Assembly (NCBI GenBank): GCA_963775315.1
Contig: CAVZIN010000010.1
Coordinates: 372,001-436,000 of the forward strand
Reading direction: 5' to 3'
Length of the DNA stretch: 64,000 bases
Origin: CAWGHZ01 sp963775315
GTDB taxonomy: Bacteria > Pseudomonadota > Alphaproteobacteria > MPNO01 > DASWLB01
Each line of letters begins with the position of its first letter. The stretch's first letter is position 1. Positions 28,331 to 37,192 of the stretch are shown here, in pieces. The notes beneath the pieces were generated by a model, which did no database searches, was not told the origin of the DNA, and worked only from the letters and a program-made list of their open reading frames with translations. The position numbers were made by a program, and so were the translations under genes.

Positions 28331-28555
28331 TCAGACAGGCGGGCAGCCGCGCCCCTTGCCCTTATTGCTGCCACCGCCCTGGCCCTTGCCGGGCGGGCAG
28401 GGCGTCGGCGTGACGGCGGCGTTGGCGCTGCGATCGAGATGGACGACCGACGGTGCGACATAGGCAACGGCCGCCCCCAGCCCCAGCCGGGCGAGCGCGC
28501 GGCGGCGGGCAAGGTCGGGCTGGCGGTCGCTGGCGCTGGCGCGCTGCCTGGACAT
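28331..28555 (-). CDS. Small exported Gly/Lys-rich peptide with RR leader
   Basis: 74 residues. The leader has three arginines before a hydrophobic stretch (ARRRALARLGLGAAVAYVAP, then SVVHLDRSANA), which resembles a short Tat or Sec signal. The mature part would be about 28 residues: two Cys framing Gly/Lys-rich repeats (CPPGKGQGGGSNKGKGRGCP). I recall comparable short alphaproteobacterial proteins with an AP-x-VV-x-LD leader end, of unknown function. It is directly upstream of the TPR-methyltransferase gene. Confidence 0.55.
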   Translation of the reverse strand: MSRQRASASDRQPDLARRRALARLGLGAAVAYVAPSVVHLDRSANAAVTPTPCPPGKGQGGGSNKGKGRGCPPV

Positions 28556-28670
28556 ATCAGATCACCCCTTGGCGGGCCGCAGGGGCCCGCGACACCGATA
28601 AAATGGGCTGAAACGGCACGGATTTCCAGGGCCGAATGCCCGTGCCGGCGCTCATGCACGCCGGGCGTTC

Positions 28671-28685
28671 GTTCCCGCTTTGTTT
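28671..28685. promoter_or_regulatory. Possible LexA (SOS) box upstream of mmcB
   Basis: GTTC, seven bases (CCGCTTT), then GTTT. This differs by one base from the alphaproteobacterial LexA box GTTC-N7-GTTC. It lies 71 bases before the mmcB start. In Caulobacter, mmcB belongs to the SOS regulon, which makes the site credible. Confidence 0.45.
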
Positions 28686-28756
28686 TCGACCGGATTCATG
28701 CTGCAATCTTTGGTTTCTGATGCTTGCAGCGTTGGATCAACGAACCCTTACCCCCG

Positions 28757-29233
28757 ATGCCCGTACCGATCCGATCCGCCTTCTTGGCCCCGCCCGCAAC
28801 GTCCGGCGAGGCCGAGCGCCTGACCCGCGAGGTGGTGCGCGGCGTGCGCCGCCTGTTCGATGCGATGGGCTACGGCACGCTGACCGAATTCCGCCTTCCG
28901 CTCGGGCGCCGGGCCGACGTGGTTGCGCTGAGCGAAGCGGGCGAGATCGCGATCTGCGAGGTGAAATCGAGCCGCGCGGACTATCGCGCCGACCGCAAGT
29001 GGCAGGATTACGTGCCGTATTGCGAGGCATTCTATTTCGCGGTGCCGGTCGGCTTTCCGATGGAGATCCTGCCGGCCGAATGCGGGCTGATCGTCGCCGA
29101 CGCCTACGGAGCCGCCGTGCGGCGCCCCGCCCCGCCTTTGTCCCTCAACCCGACCCGCAAGCGCCGGCTTCTGGTGCGCTACGGCCACGCGGCGAGCGCT
29201 CGGCTGTTCCGCCTGACCGACCCCGAGCTTTGA
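28757..29233 (+). CDS. mmcB: MmcB-family DNA repair protein
   Basis: 158 residues from ATG 28757. A PD-(D/E)XK nuclease-like fold: RLTREVVRGVRRLFDAMGYG, TLTEFRLPLGRRADVVALSE, the active-site-like EIAICEVKSSRADYRADRKW, QDYVPYCEAFYFAVPVGFP and CGLIVADAYGAAV. The conserved D (in ADVV) and E-V-K are as expected for the nuclease core. The family is linked to mitomycin C resistance and the SOS response in Caulobacter. It stands alone on the plus strand, followed by palindromic repeat copy C. A LexA-like box is upstream. Confidence 0.88.
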   Translation: MPVPIRSAFLAPPATSGEAERLTREVVRGVRRLFDAMGYGTLTEFRLPLGRRADVVALSEAGEIAICEVKSSRADYRADRKWQDYVPYCEAFYFAVPVGFPMEILPAECGLIVADAYGAAVRRPAPPLSLNPTRKRRLLVRYGHAASARLFRLTDPEL

Positions 29234-29257
29234 GGGCCCCCGGCGGGTCCAACCTAT

Positions 29258-29342
29258 CGTCATTGCGAGGAGGCCAGAGGCCGACGCGGCAATCCAGGTC
29301 GGTGTGAAGCTCTGGATTGCTTCGCTGCGCTCGCAATGACGG
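29258..29342. repeat. Dispersed palindromic element, copy C
   Basis: An inverted repeat between the ends of the convergent mmcB and hldE genes. It starts CGTCATTGCGAGG and ends CTCGCAATGACGG, with inner arms GGCAATCCAGG and TCTGGATTGCTTCG. It belongs to the same family as 4075-4155 and 12399-12479. Between convergent genes it could act as a two-way terminator-like hairpin, though no T tract follows. Confidence 0.85.
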
Positions 29343-29365
29343 AATTGTAACTGCGGGCGCCCGCG

Positions 29366-30799
29366 TCACCGCGCCATGCGGGCGATGGTGGAGGTGGTCG
29401 AGTGGCCGGCCGCGAGCTCGGCCAGCAGCACCCGCCCGCCATACGACTTGACGATGTCGGCGCCGACTACCGTGTCCTCGGTGTAGTCCGCGCCCTTGAC
29501 CAATACGTCGGGTCGCAGCGCCTCGATCAGGGCGAGCGGCGTCTCCTCGGCGAAGATCATCACCAGATCGACCCCGGTGAGCGAGCCGAGCACGGCGGCA
29601 CGCGCTGCCTCGGACTGGACCGGCCGGGTCGGGCCCTTGAGCCGGGCGACCGAAGAGTCGGCGTTGAGCGCCACGATCAGCCGGTCGCAGGCGGCGCGCG
29701 CCTGGGCGATCAGCGAGACGTGTCCCGGATGGATCAGGTCGAAGCAGCCATTGGTGAAGCCGACGCGCAGTCCGCGCCGGCGCCAGTCGCCCACCGCCTC
29801 GATCGCCTGGGGCAGGCTGGCGAGCTTGCGCCCGCCGCCGACGATATCGCTTTCGTGCAAAGCGGCGGCGATGTCATCGGCATGGACCACGGCCGTTCCG
29901 GACCGCCCGACCACGATGCCGGCCGCGACGTTGGCGAGGCGCGCCGCATCCTCCGCCGCGATGCCCGCGGCGATGCCGGCCGCCACAACCGCGATCACGG
30001 TGTCGCCCGCGCCCGAGACGTCGAACACCTCGCGCGCCTCGGCGGGAAGGTGCGTCTCGCCTTGGGTCGCGACCAGGGTCATGCCTTCGGCGCCGCGCGT
30101 GACCAGGATCTGCCCGATCTTGTGGCGCCCCATGAGCTCCCGCGCTGCGGCAACCAGGGTCGTGTCGTCGGCGATAGCGCCGTGGCTCGCCTCGGTCAGC
30201 TCCTTCTTGTTCGGCGTGACCAGTGCCGCGCCCGCGTAGCGCGACCAGTCCGTACCCTTGGGGTCGACGATCACCGGCGCGCTGGCGGCGCGGCGCAGCG
30301 CCGCCGCGACTTCGGCGGTCAACACGCCCTTGCCGTAGTCGGAGAATACGATCGCCTCGGCCCCGTCTTTGGCCGCCGCGACCAGCGCATCGGTCGCGCG
30401 CGTCTTCGCGGTCGTTTCGCTGTCGGCACGCAGCAATTGCTGGCTGCCCGAGACATATCGCGTCTTCAGCGTCGTCTCGCGCCCGGGTTCGCGCACCAGC
30501 CTGCACTCGATCCCGTCGCGTCCGCACAGCGTCTCGATCTCACGCCCCGCCGCGTCGTCGCCGATGACGCCAACAAGGCGCGGCTTCGCACCCAGCGCCG
30601 CCAGATTGCGCGCCACGTTGCCGGCCCCGCCGAGCATCGCGGATTCGCGCCGGATGCGAAGCACCGGGATCGGCGCCTCGGGCGAGATGCGGTCGACGTC
30701 GCCATAGACGTAGCGGTCGAGCATCACGTCGCCGACGACCGTGACCCGCACACCGGCGAAGCGCGACACCAGGGCGGCGAGGGCGGCGGTATCGGTCAT
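29366..30799 (-). CDS. hldE: Bifunctional heptose-7-phosphate kinase / heptose-1-phosphate adenylyltransferase
   Basis: 477 residues with both halves. The N-terminal ribokinase-type kinase (about 1-315) has VVGDVMLDRYVYGDVDRISP, MLGGAGNVARNLAALGA and the catalytic FDVSGAGDTVIA. The C-terminal nucleotidyltransferase (about 340-477) has VGFTNGCFDLIHPGHVSLI and the late VLVKGADYTEDTVVGADIV. It makes ADP-D-glycero-beta-D-manno-heptose for the LPS inner core. Start ATG 30799. It opens the large polysaccharide region and is followed upstream by the epimerase and glycosyltransferase on the same strand. Confidence 0.95.
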   Translation of the reverse strand: MTDTAALAALVSRFAGVRVTVVGDVMLDRYVYGDVDRISPEAPIPVLRIRRESAMLGGAGNVARNLAALGAKPRLVGVIGDDAAGREIETLCGRDGIECRLVREPGRETTLKTRYVSGSQQLLRADSETTAKTRATDALVAAAKDGAEAIVFSDYGKGVLTAEVAAALRRAASAPVIVDPKGTDWSRYAGAALVTPNKKELTEASHGAIADDTTLVAAARELMGRHKIGQILVTRGAEGMTLVATQGETHLPAEAREVFDVSGAGDTVIAVVAAGIAAGIAAEDAARLANVAAGIVVGRSGTAVVHADDIAAALHESDIVGGGRKLASLPQAIEAVGDWRRRGLRVGFTNGCFDLIHPGHVSLIAQARAACDRLIVALNADSSVARLKGPTRPVQSEAARAAVLGSLTGVDLVMIFAEETPLALIEALRPDVLVKGADYTEDTVVGADIVKSYGGRVLLAELAAGHSTTSTIARMAR

Positions 30800-30845
30800 C
30801 GGGCGATATCCAAGAAGGCCATGGCGGTGCGGTTCACGCGTCCCC

Positions 30846-31856
30846 CTAGGCGCGCGCCGCGCGGCGGTCCGGTGCCGCGTGCATCTCGCCATCGATCCAG
30901 GCGAAGGTGCGGCGCATGCCGTCCTCCAGCGGGATGGACGGCGCCCAGCCCAGCTCGCGCCGGATCATGGCGTTGTCGGAATTGCGCCCGCGCACGCCCT
31001 TTGGCTTCGCGAGATCGTATTTGTGCTCGAGCTCGATGCCGGCGATCTCCTCGGCGACGCGATAGAGCCGGTCGATCGAGACGAGCTCGTCCGAGCCGAT
31101 ATTCACCGGGTCGCGCAGATCCGATTCCATCAGCCGCCGCGTGCCCTCGATGCAGTCGTCGATATACATGAAGCTGCGCGTCTGCTGGCCGTCGCCCCAG
31201 ACTTCGACCTCGCGACGGTTGCTGTCGCGGCATTCGATGGCCTTGCGGCAGCACGCGGCCGGCGCCTTCTCGCGCCCGCCGTCCCAGGTGCCGTGCGGGC
31301 CGTAGACGTTGTGATAGCGCGCGACGCGGGTCTCGAGCCCGAAATCCTCGGTGAAGTGGCGGCACATGCGCTCGGAGAACAGCTTTTCCCAGCCATAGCC
31401 GTCCTCGGCCATGGCGGGATAGGCGTCCTCCTCGCGCAGGGCCGTGACGTCGGGCCGCGTCTGCTTGTCGGCGGCATAAACGCAGGCTGACGACGCGAAG
31501 AAGTAGCGCTTCACCTTCGCCTCGCGCGCGGCCATCAGCAGGTGGGTGTTGATCAGCACCGACAGCATGCAGTCGGCCTTGTGGAACTCGATGAACCCCA
31601 TCCCGCCCATGTCGGCGGCGAAGTTGAACACGTATTTCACGCCGCGCGTCGCATCGGCGCAGGCCGCGCGATCCTTCAGGTCGGCGAAGACGTTCTCCAC
31701 GTCGGGAAAGGCCTGGTACCATTCGGAGAAGGGCTTGATGTCGACCGAGCGGATGTTGTCGTGCCCGTCGGCGCGCAGCGCGGCCACCAGGTGCCCGCCG
31801 ATGAATCCGCCGCCGCCGGCGACCAGGATCCCGTCATGCTTGCCGATGATGGACAT
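30846..31856 (-). CDS. NAD-dependent sugar epimerase, GDP-mannose 3,5-epimerase-like
   Basis: 336 residues from ATG 31856. An extended SDR with nucleotide motif GILVAGGGGFIGGHLVAAL, NFAADMGGMGFIEF, FFASSACVYA (catalytic Ser/Thr region) and the YGWEK catalytic pair, then RYHNVYGPHGTWDGGREKAP and RSFMYIDDCIEGTRRLM. The MGGMGF, CVY and YNVYGPxGTWxGGREKAPAA blocks are characteristic of GDP-mannose 3,5-epimerases, which yield GDP-L-galactose or related sugars. It likely supplies a precursor for the nearby glycosyltransferases. The gene is intact and lies 28 bases downstream of a glycosyltransferase gene. Confidence 0.88.
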   Translation of the reverse strand: MSIIGKHDGILVAGGGGFIGGHLVAALRADGHDNIRSVDIKPFSEWYQAFPDVENVFADLKDRAACADATRGVKYVFNFAADMGGMGFIEFHKADCMLSVLINTHLLMAAREAKVKRYFFASSACVYAADKQTRPDVTALREEDAYPAMAEDGYGWEKLFSERMCRHFTEDFGLETRVARYHNVYGPHGTWDGGREKAPAACCRKAIECRDSNRREVEVWGDGQQTRSFMYIDDCIEGTRRLMESDLRDPVNIGSDELVSIDRLYRVAEEIAGIELEHKYDLAKPKGVRGRNSDNAMIRRELGWAPSIPLEDGMRRTFAWIDGEMHAAPDRRAARA

Positions 31857-31884
31857 GCCACAATTCCCTGTACGTGATGGATGG

Positions 31885-33114
31885 CTACGCTCTCGCGAAT
31901 CGTCGGTCAATCGCTTTCACCCCCGGTTCCAGCCGGCAAACCGCCTCGAACCGATCGGCTATCTTATTGATATCGAAATGTGATTCGGCCCAGGCGCGGG
32001 CCGCGGCGCCGCAGCGTTCGCGCGCCGTCGGATCGTCCGCCAAGTTCAGTGCCGCTGCCGCGAAGCCTGCCGGATCGCTCGACGCGACGACGCATCCCGC
32101 GCCGGCCCGCGCGATGGTGCGTGCGGCAAGGTTTTCCGCCGGCATGGCGGCGAGGATCGGCCGCCCGGCGCAGAGATAGCTGAGCACCTTGGACGGGACC
32201 GAGAACACGCCTGCCTCGGCCTCGAGAATGGCGCAGAGCACGTCGGCCGCGCCCAGCATGTCGGGCAAGGCGTCGAACGGCTGGAACGGCAGCAGGACGA
32301 GGTTGTCGGCAGGAAGGTCCGCCCGGTGCGCCGCCAGCCAGTCGGCGCCCGGCCCCTCGGACGCGACGACGACGCGCGCTTCGGGCCGCACGGCCAGCGC
32401 CCGGGCAAGGCCCAGCAGCAGCGACGGGTCGTGCTTCAGCCCCAGCGTGCCCGCGTAAAGGAACACGAGCCGGTCGTCGAGCCCATGCACGCTGCGCCAG
32501 GCGTTGTTGCGCGGCCGCACCGGCATGTCGGGAAGCGGCGCCCAGTTCTCGATCACCGCGATTCGGTCGGGCACGACCCCCCACCCCTCGAGCACGGGCA
32601 CGAAGTCGTCGGTGATCGCCACCACAACGTCCGATTCGCGCAAGAGGCGCCGTTCGAGCGCGCGGTAGCGCGCGCCGATTGCGGCCCCCGCGACGGGCAG
32701 GCGGGCGCGCAGGATCCGGTCGATCGCCATGGAATAGATGTCCTGCAGCCAGAACACGAAGCGGCATCCGTTGGCGCGAGAGGCACGCGCCAGGATCGCC
32801 TGCGGGTCGAGCGGCATGTTGGACGAGATCAGCACGTCGGGTCGGATGCGCGCGACCTCGGCCGCGATCAGTTGGCCATACGCAATCTCCTGCCGCACGC
32901 GCCGGACGAACGAATACTTGGCGAAGGGCCGGCCGATATCGAGCGCCAGGGTGTGGAAGCCCGGCGGATCGTCGGGTCGCCGCTCGAGCGGGCCCTTCGG
33001 CGTCTGGAAGAAGCTGGCATGGATGTGATGCACCTCATGACCGCGCGCGGCCAGGGCGCGGCTCAACTGCACCTGGAACGGATGGCCGGAATAGTCGTGG
33101 ACGACGAGCCGCAT
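31885..33114 (-). CDS. Glycosyltransferase family 4 (WcaI-like)
   Basis: 409 residues. A GT-B fold enzyme: N-terminal MRLVVHDYSGHPFQVQLSRA, acceptor-domain text FVFWLQDIYSMAIDRIL, then the nucleotide-sugar half LVFLYAGTLGLKHDPSLLL, DNLVLLPFQPFDALPDMLGA, and EAGVFSVPSKVLSYLCAGRP with the acidic/Pro-Ser-Lys motif of WcaI-like proteins. It probably adds one sugar to a surface polysaccharide repeat at the cytoplasmic face. Start ATG 33114. It is grouped with the epimerase and hldE on the minus strand. Confidence 0.9.
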   Translation of the reverse strand: MRLVVHDYSGHPFQVQLSRALAARGHEVHHIHASFFQTPKGPLERRPDDPPGFHTLALDIGRPFAKYSFVRRVRQEIAYGQLIAAEVARIRPDVLISSNMPLDPQAILARASRANGCRFVFWLQDIYSMAIDRILRARLPVAGAAIGARYRALERRLLRESDVVVAITDDFVPVLEGWGVVPDRIAVIENWAPLPDMPVRPRNNAWRSVHGLDDRLVFLYAGTLGLKHDPSLLLGLARALAVRPEARVVVASEGPGADWLAAHRADLPADNLVLLPFQPFDALPDMLGAADVLCAILEAEAGVFSVPSKVLSYLCAGRPILAAMPAENLAARTIARAGAGCVVASSDPAGFAAAALNLADDPTARERCGAAARAWAESHFDINKIADRFEAVCRLEPGVKAIDRRFARA

Positions 33115-33154
33115 GCCTCAGCCTAGCCCGGCCCTGTTTGCCGGTCGTTAACGG

Positions 33155-33562
33155 TCACGTCGGAGCGGCGTTCTGCCGGGCGACGGGAATGTCGGTCCGC
33201 GAAAAATCGTCGCCCTTGAACAGAAGCGGCTCGCCGCTGACGCGCGAGAGCGCATACGAAAAGCAATCGCCGAAATTCAGCCCGGCGGGATGGTTGCCGC
33301 GGCCGAAACGCCGGTAGGCGTCGCGCGCCACCTCGGCCTGGTCCAACGTCACCGGCACCACGTCGATTTCGCCCTCGACGACAAGCTGGCGGAGGGCCGC
33401 GCCGCCGCCCTCGCCGAACCGATCATCGAGAATGCTTCCCGCCTCGAGGTATGAGGCGGCCGAAAGCAGCCGCACCGGGTCGTCCTGGATATGAGCCGTG
33501 AACTCCGAGCGCTCGGGCTCGTCGAACAGGATCGCCAGGACCGCCGAGGTATCGAGAACCAT
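33155..33562 (-). CDS. vapC: VapC-type PIN-domain toxin
   Basis: 135 residues. PIN-domain ribonuclease with acidic residues D4 (MVLDTSAVLAILFDEPE), E about 40 in SAASYLEAGSIL, and the C-terminal LNFGDCFSYALSRVSGEPLL plus FKGDDFSRTDI. These four acidic positions form the metal site that cuts RNA, commonly initiator tRNA. The ATG (33562) overlaps the antitoxin stop by one base (TGATG). The pair is inserted between glycosyltransferase genes and is not related to polysaccharide synthesis. Confidence 0.93.
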   Translation of the reverse strand: MVLDTSAVLAILFDEPERSEFTAHIQDDPVRLLSAASYLEAGSILDDRFGEGGGAALRQLVVEGEIDVVPVTLDQAEVARDAYRRFGRGNHPAGLNFGDCFSYALSRVSGEPLLFKGDDFSRTDIPVARQNAAPT

Positions 33563-33819
33563 CAGCGCGGCATTCCCCGATCGTCGTAGCCGAGGATCTC
33601 ATCGGCGCCGCGCAGCCGCCGGACCGGCTGGCGCGCGCAGCGCGAGGCGATCTCGTTAAGGCGCTCGGCCAGCGGGCGTTTGGTGCGCCCGCGCGCCTTT
33701 ATCCGCGCCAGACGCTCCTGAACGGCGATCCGAACCGCCTCGGTCAGGGTCTCTCCCGTGCTCCCGGCGAGCTCGCGGACCATGTCGTGCGTGCGCTTGT
33801 CCTTGATGTTGAGGGACAT
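33562..33819 (-). CDS. vapB: VapB-type antitoxin
   Basis: 85 residues. The N-terminal segment MSLNIKDKRTHDMVRELAGS followed by TGETLTEAVRIAVQERLARI is a ribbon-helix-helix DNA-binding fold of the Rv0623/VapB type. The C-terminal part (RLRGADEILGYDDRGMP) is the usual toxin-binding tail. Antitoxins of this class repress their own operon. It is coupled to vapC by a one-base overlap. The 63 bases upstream hold no clear palindrome. Confidence 0.9.
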   Translation of the reverse strand: MSLNIKDKRTHDMVRELAGSTGETLTEAVRIAVQERLARIKARGRTKRPLAERLNEIASRCARQPVRRLRGADEILGYDDRGMPR

Positions 33820-33882
33820 CTTTCTACCTTGGAAGAAATATTCTACCCATCTTCACGAAAATTGCGTCCGCCGAGCGATTTC

Positions 33883-34797
33883 TCAAGGTCCACTTGCGTC
33901 CGCCCTCCCCGCCCGGCGCCGTTCATCGAGGGTAGCGTCGACCAGGAACCGGAACACGAAGGTCTGCAGCACGAAAAAGATCAGCCCCTCGCGCCCGTCC
34001 AGGAACCCGCCGCGCAGCACGTAACGGTAGAGAAACAATCCGAGCGCACGCGCAAATGGCGGCATGCGGTAATACATCCCGCGCAGATAGCGCTTGCGCT
34101 CGATCGGGTTGCCGCGCGCCCGTCCGGCGATCACGCCCGCCCCGCCCGGCGCGAGGATCTCGTCCGCCTCGGCCGCGGCCCAGCGGGCGTGGCGCGCCAC
34201 GAACTCGGCATAGTCCATGCACACATCGTCGATCATCGGATGGTCGAGCCGCCCGGTCCGGCCCGCGACCTGGAAATGCTGGTCGTAGCGCCGGAGCTCG
34301 CACCGTCCCGCGCCACGGCGGAACAGCCGCATATGCCAGATCGGGTACATGCCGCCATGGCGGATCGGCCTTCCGTGGAAATGGGTGAGGCGCGGGATGA
34401 AATAGCCGGCCACGTCCGCCGGCGGGTCGCGCATCGCCGCGAGGATCGCCGCGGCCAGCGCATCCGACAGTCGCTCGTCGGCATCGAGGTGCAGCTCCCA
34501 TTCGTGGGCGAGCGGCAGCGTGTCGATCGCCCAATTCCGCTGGGCGGCGTAGCTCTCGAACGGGTGCTCGACCAGCCGGGCGCCGTGGGCCCGCGCGATG
34601 TCGCGCGTCGCGTCGGTCGAGCCCGAATCGACGACATGGACGTCGTCCGAGACGCGCGCGGCGGCCGCCAGCGTGGCGCCGATCGAGCGTTCGGAGTTGA
34701 AGGTGAGAACCACGACCGAAACGCGCGTGCGCGGGTCGACGGCGACGGCGCCCTGCCCCTGCCCGCCGGAAGCCGCTCGCCTTCGGTCGTCGTCCAT
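33883..34797 (-). CDS. Glycosyltransferase family 2 (WaaE/KdtX-like)
   Basis: 304 residues, GT-A fold. Visible are VSVVVLTFNSERSIGATLAA at the N-terminus, VHVVDSGSTDATRDIARAHG (nucleotide-sugar site), AQRNWAID, ELHLDADERLSDALAAAIL (DXD motif) and the WHMRLFRRG acceptor region, ending in a hydrophobic LGLFLYRYVLRGGFLDGREG segment that may bind the membrane. This layout is like WaaE/KdtX enzymes that decorate the LPS core. Start ATG 34797. Divergent from the next glycosyltransferase, with about 90 bases between them. Confidence 0.9.
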   Translation of the reverse strand: MDDDRRRAASGGQGQGAVAVDPRTRVSVVVLTFNSERSIGATLAAAARVSDDVHVVDSGSTDATRDIARAHGARLVEHPFESYAAQRNWAIDTLPLAHEWELHLDADERLSDALAAAILAAMRDPPADVAGYFIPRLTHFHGRPIRHGGMYPIWHMRLFRRGAGRCELRRYDQHFQVAGRTGRLDHPMIDDVCMDYAEFVARHARWAAAEADEILAPGGAGVIAGRARGNPIERKRYLRGMYYRMPPFARALGLFLYRYVLRGGFLDGREGLIFFVLQTFVFRFLVDATLDERRRAGRADASGP

Positions 34798-34887
34798 CGC
34801 CCAAGCCCCCGAACCGGCGCTTAAGGCATGTTTACCGGATTTCCCTTACAATCGCTTGCGCCACGCCACCACTCGACCGGAAGCCGC

Positions 34888-36071
34888 TTGGCCGAACCCC
34901 GCCCCGACCGCCCGATCCGGGTGGTGCGCATCATTGCCGGCATGGACGCGCGGATCGGCGGGCCGCCCGCGGCCGCGCGCCATTCGGCCATCGCTGCAAG
35001 TCGGGCCGGCATAGCGACCACGATGATTTTCGCGCGGTCGCGCGACGACGGTCCTGGGGTCGACCGCGTCATCGCCGAGCTCGAAGGCGAGGGGGTCGCG
35101 GTGCAGACCTTCCGGGCGACGCGGCTGCTCGGACAGTACGGCCCGCGCTGGGGGCTGAGCTCGGGCTCGTTTGGTGGCTGGCACGCCGCGTGGGTCGGTT
35201 CGACGTAATTCATGCCGAGGGGGCGTGGGTGCTGGGGACCGTCCTGGCGGTCGTCGCCGGCGGGCTGGCCGGGCGGCCGCGCTTGATTAGCCCGCACGAA
35301 GGCCTGACTCGGTTCGACATAGAGGGCACGCCACGGCGGATCACCAAGTTGGGCAAGCACCTTCTGCATCCGCTGCTGCTGCACGGCTTCGACCGGTTCG
35401 TCATGTCGTCCGCGCTGGAGGCGCGCGAATCGACCCCTGAGGGGCGCGCGCGGGCGCGCTGCGCAGTTGTATTCCACCCGGTTTACGACGATCGCAACGG
35501 CGCGCCGCTTCCGCGCGCCGCACCGCCGCCGGGAAAGCTGCGCCTCGGCTTCATCGGACGGTTCCATCCGAAGAAGAATCTCGACGTCATCCTGCGCGCG
35601 CTCGCGCTGTTGCCCGATGGCGTCCGCCTTGTCGTCGCGGGCGACGGACCCGAGGCCGGAAATTATCGGAACCTGGCCGAAACGCTGGGCGTCGGGTATC
35701 GGGTCGAATGGCTCGGCTTCGTCGAGGGCGAGGCGAGAGACGCGTTTTTCCGCGAGATCGATCTTCTGCTGATGCCCTCGGCATTCGAGTGCTTCGGCAT
35801 GGCGGCGGCGGAAGCCCTGGTGCGCGGCGTCCCGGCACTGGTCTCGCCGGAGACCGGCATCGCGGAGATCGTCGCACGGTACGCGGCGGGCATCGAATGC
35901 GCCGCCATGCCGGAGGCGATTGCGGGTGCGGTGCACAAGCTTGCCGACGATGCTGCCGCCTACGCGCGGGCCGCGGCGGGTGCGGCCGAGGCGGCAACGG
36001 CGGCACTTTCGTTTTCGGCGCACGGCGCGGCGCTGGCCGCGATCTACGCGCATCTCGTGCCGACGCGCTGA
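34888..36071 (+). CDS. Glycosyltransferase family 4 (frameshift)
   Basis: The first part (RVVRIIAGMDARIGGPPAAA, RHSAIAASRAGIATTMIFAR) runs in one frame to about 35165. The rest is in the next frame: RVGRFDVIHAEGAWVLGTVL, LISPHEGLTRFDIE, LRLGFIGRFHPKKNLDVILR, LVVAGDGPE, and MPSAFECFGMAAAEALVRGV with the donor-binding E-x7-E motif. Joined, it makes about 395 residues. I prefer a TTG start at 34888 (GGAAG just upstream) because it leaves room for divergent promoters. An ATG at 34828 is also in frame. Confidence 0.82.
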
Positions 36072-36268
36072 GAGGGTGCGATTCGAGGGAGGAGGCGCCG
36101 ATTTCCGTTATTGTGGCGGAGGAGACAAGGCTGCGAGAGCCATCGGCCGAACACCGGCCCCGTCGTGCCGGTAAGTGAATGTCAGGTGGCTGGCGCACCG
36201 CCGGAATGGCGGGAGTGCGGGCTCGGGGGATGGGCGCGGATCGTGATGGCTGCATTCGAGGGCGGGCA

Positions 36269-37192
36269 GTGACGCGGTCGGCGGCCTCCATCGGATTGCG
36301 GCTGCTGCGACGACTAGGCCACGCGCAATGGCTGCGCTATGGCGTTCGCGACCGGGTGTTGCGGTGCGCGTTTCCGCCGGACCGGGTGCGCGACCGGGAA
36401 TATGTGGTCGATTTCTTCGGGATGCGCTATCGCGGCAACTTCGCCAATTACATCGAATGGGTGGTGTACTTCTTCGGCGCCTACGAGCGTCATATCCTCG
36501 CCCTGCTCGCGGATGCCGCGCGCGCGGTCGGACCGGACGCCGTTTTCGTCGATGTCGGCGCCAATGTCGGCCAGCACACGCTTTTCATGTCGCGGATCGC
36601 CGGCATCGTCCACGCGTTCGAGCCTTATGGGCCGGTGCGCGAGTCGATGGCGCGCAAGCTGTCCGACAACCGCATCGACAACGTCGTTATCCATCCGGTC
36701 AGTTTGGGCGAGCGCGACGAGGCGCCCACCTATTTCGCGCCGACCGGCCAGAACACCGGAACCGGCGGATTCGTCGAGGGGATCGAGGGCGTCACGCGCG
36801 AGGCGATTGGCGCACTCGAGGTCGTGAACGGCGACCGCTATCTCGCGCGAAACGGGATCGAGCGCGTCGACGTGATCAAGGTCGACGCCGAAGGGTACGA
36901 CGTGTTCGTACTGCGCGGCCCTGCCGACACCATACGGCGCAACCGGCCAGTGATCGTGTTCGAGTGCGATCATCGCTGCCGCGCTCTTGTGAACGACGCG
37001 GCCGGGCTTCGCGCGCTGGCCGGCGAGGACTACGAGTTGTTCGCCGTGCAGTCGCCGCGGCCGGTTCTCGTCTTTTTCTCCGAGCGCCCGGACCGGTACC
37101 GCCTGCTGCCGTTCCGCTGGAACGATCCGATCCTGGCCGAGCTGGCGATGGTGCCGCGCGATAAGGTGGCTGCCCTGCGGGGCCAGCCGTGA
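36269..37192 (+). CDS. FkbM-family methyltransferase
   Basis: 307 residues from a GTG at 36269, preceded by GAGGGCGGG; an ATG at 36179 is in frame but has no ribosome site and a poor N-terminus. The FkbM domain is clear: VFVDVGANVGQHTLFMSRIA (SAM motif), VHAFEPYGPVRESMARKL, LGERDEAPTYFAP, VIKVDAEGYDVFVLRG and RPVIVFECDH. It probably O-methylates a sugar or polyketide-like group, here most likely a residue of the surface polysaccharide. The stop overlaps the GTG of the next glycosyltransferase by 4 bases. Confidence 0.88.
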   Translation: MTRSAASIGLRLLRRLGHAQWLRYGVRDRVLRCAFPPDRVRDREYVVDFFGMRYRGNFANYIEWVVYFFGAYERHILALLADAARAVGPDAVFVDVGANVGQHTLFMSRIAGIVHAFEPYGPVRESMARKLSDNRIDNVVIHPVSLGERDEAPTYFAPTGQNTGTGGFVEGIEGVTREAIGALEVVNGDRYLARNGIERVDVIKVDAEGYDVFVLRGPADTIRRNRPVIVFECDHRCRALVNDAAGLRALAGEDYELFAVQSPRPVLVFFSERPDRYRLLPFRWNDPILAELAMVPRDKVAALRGQP

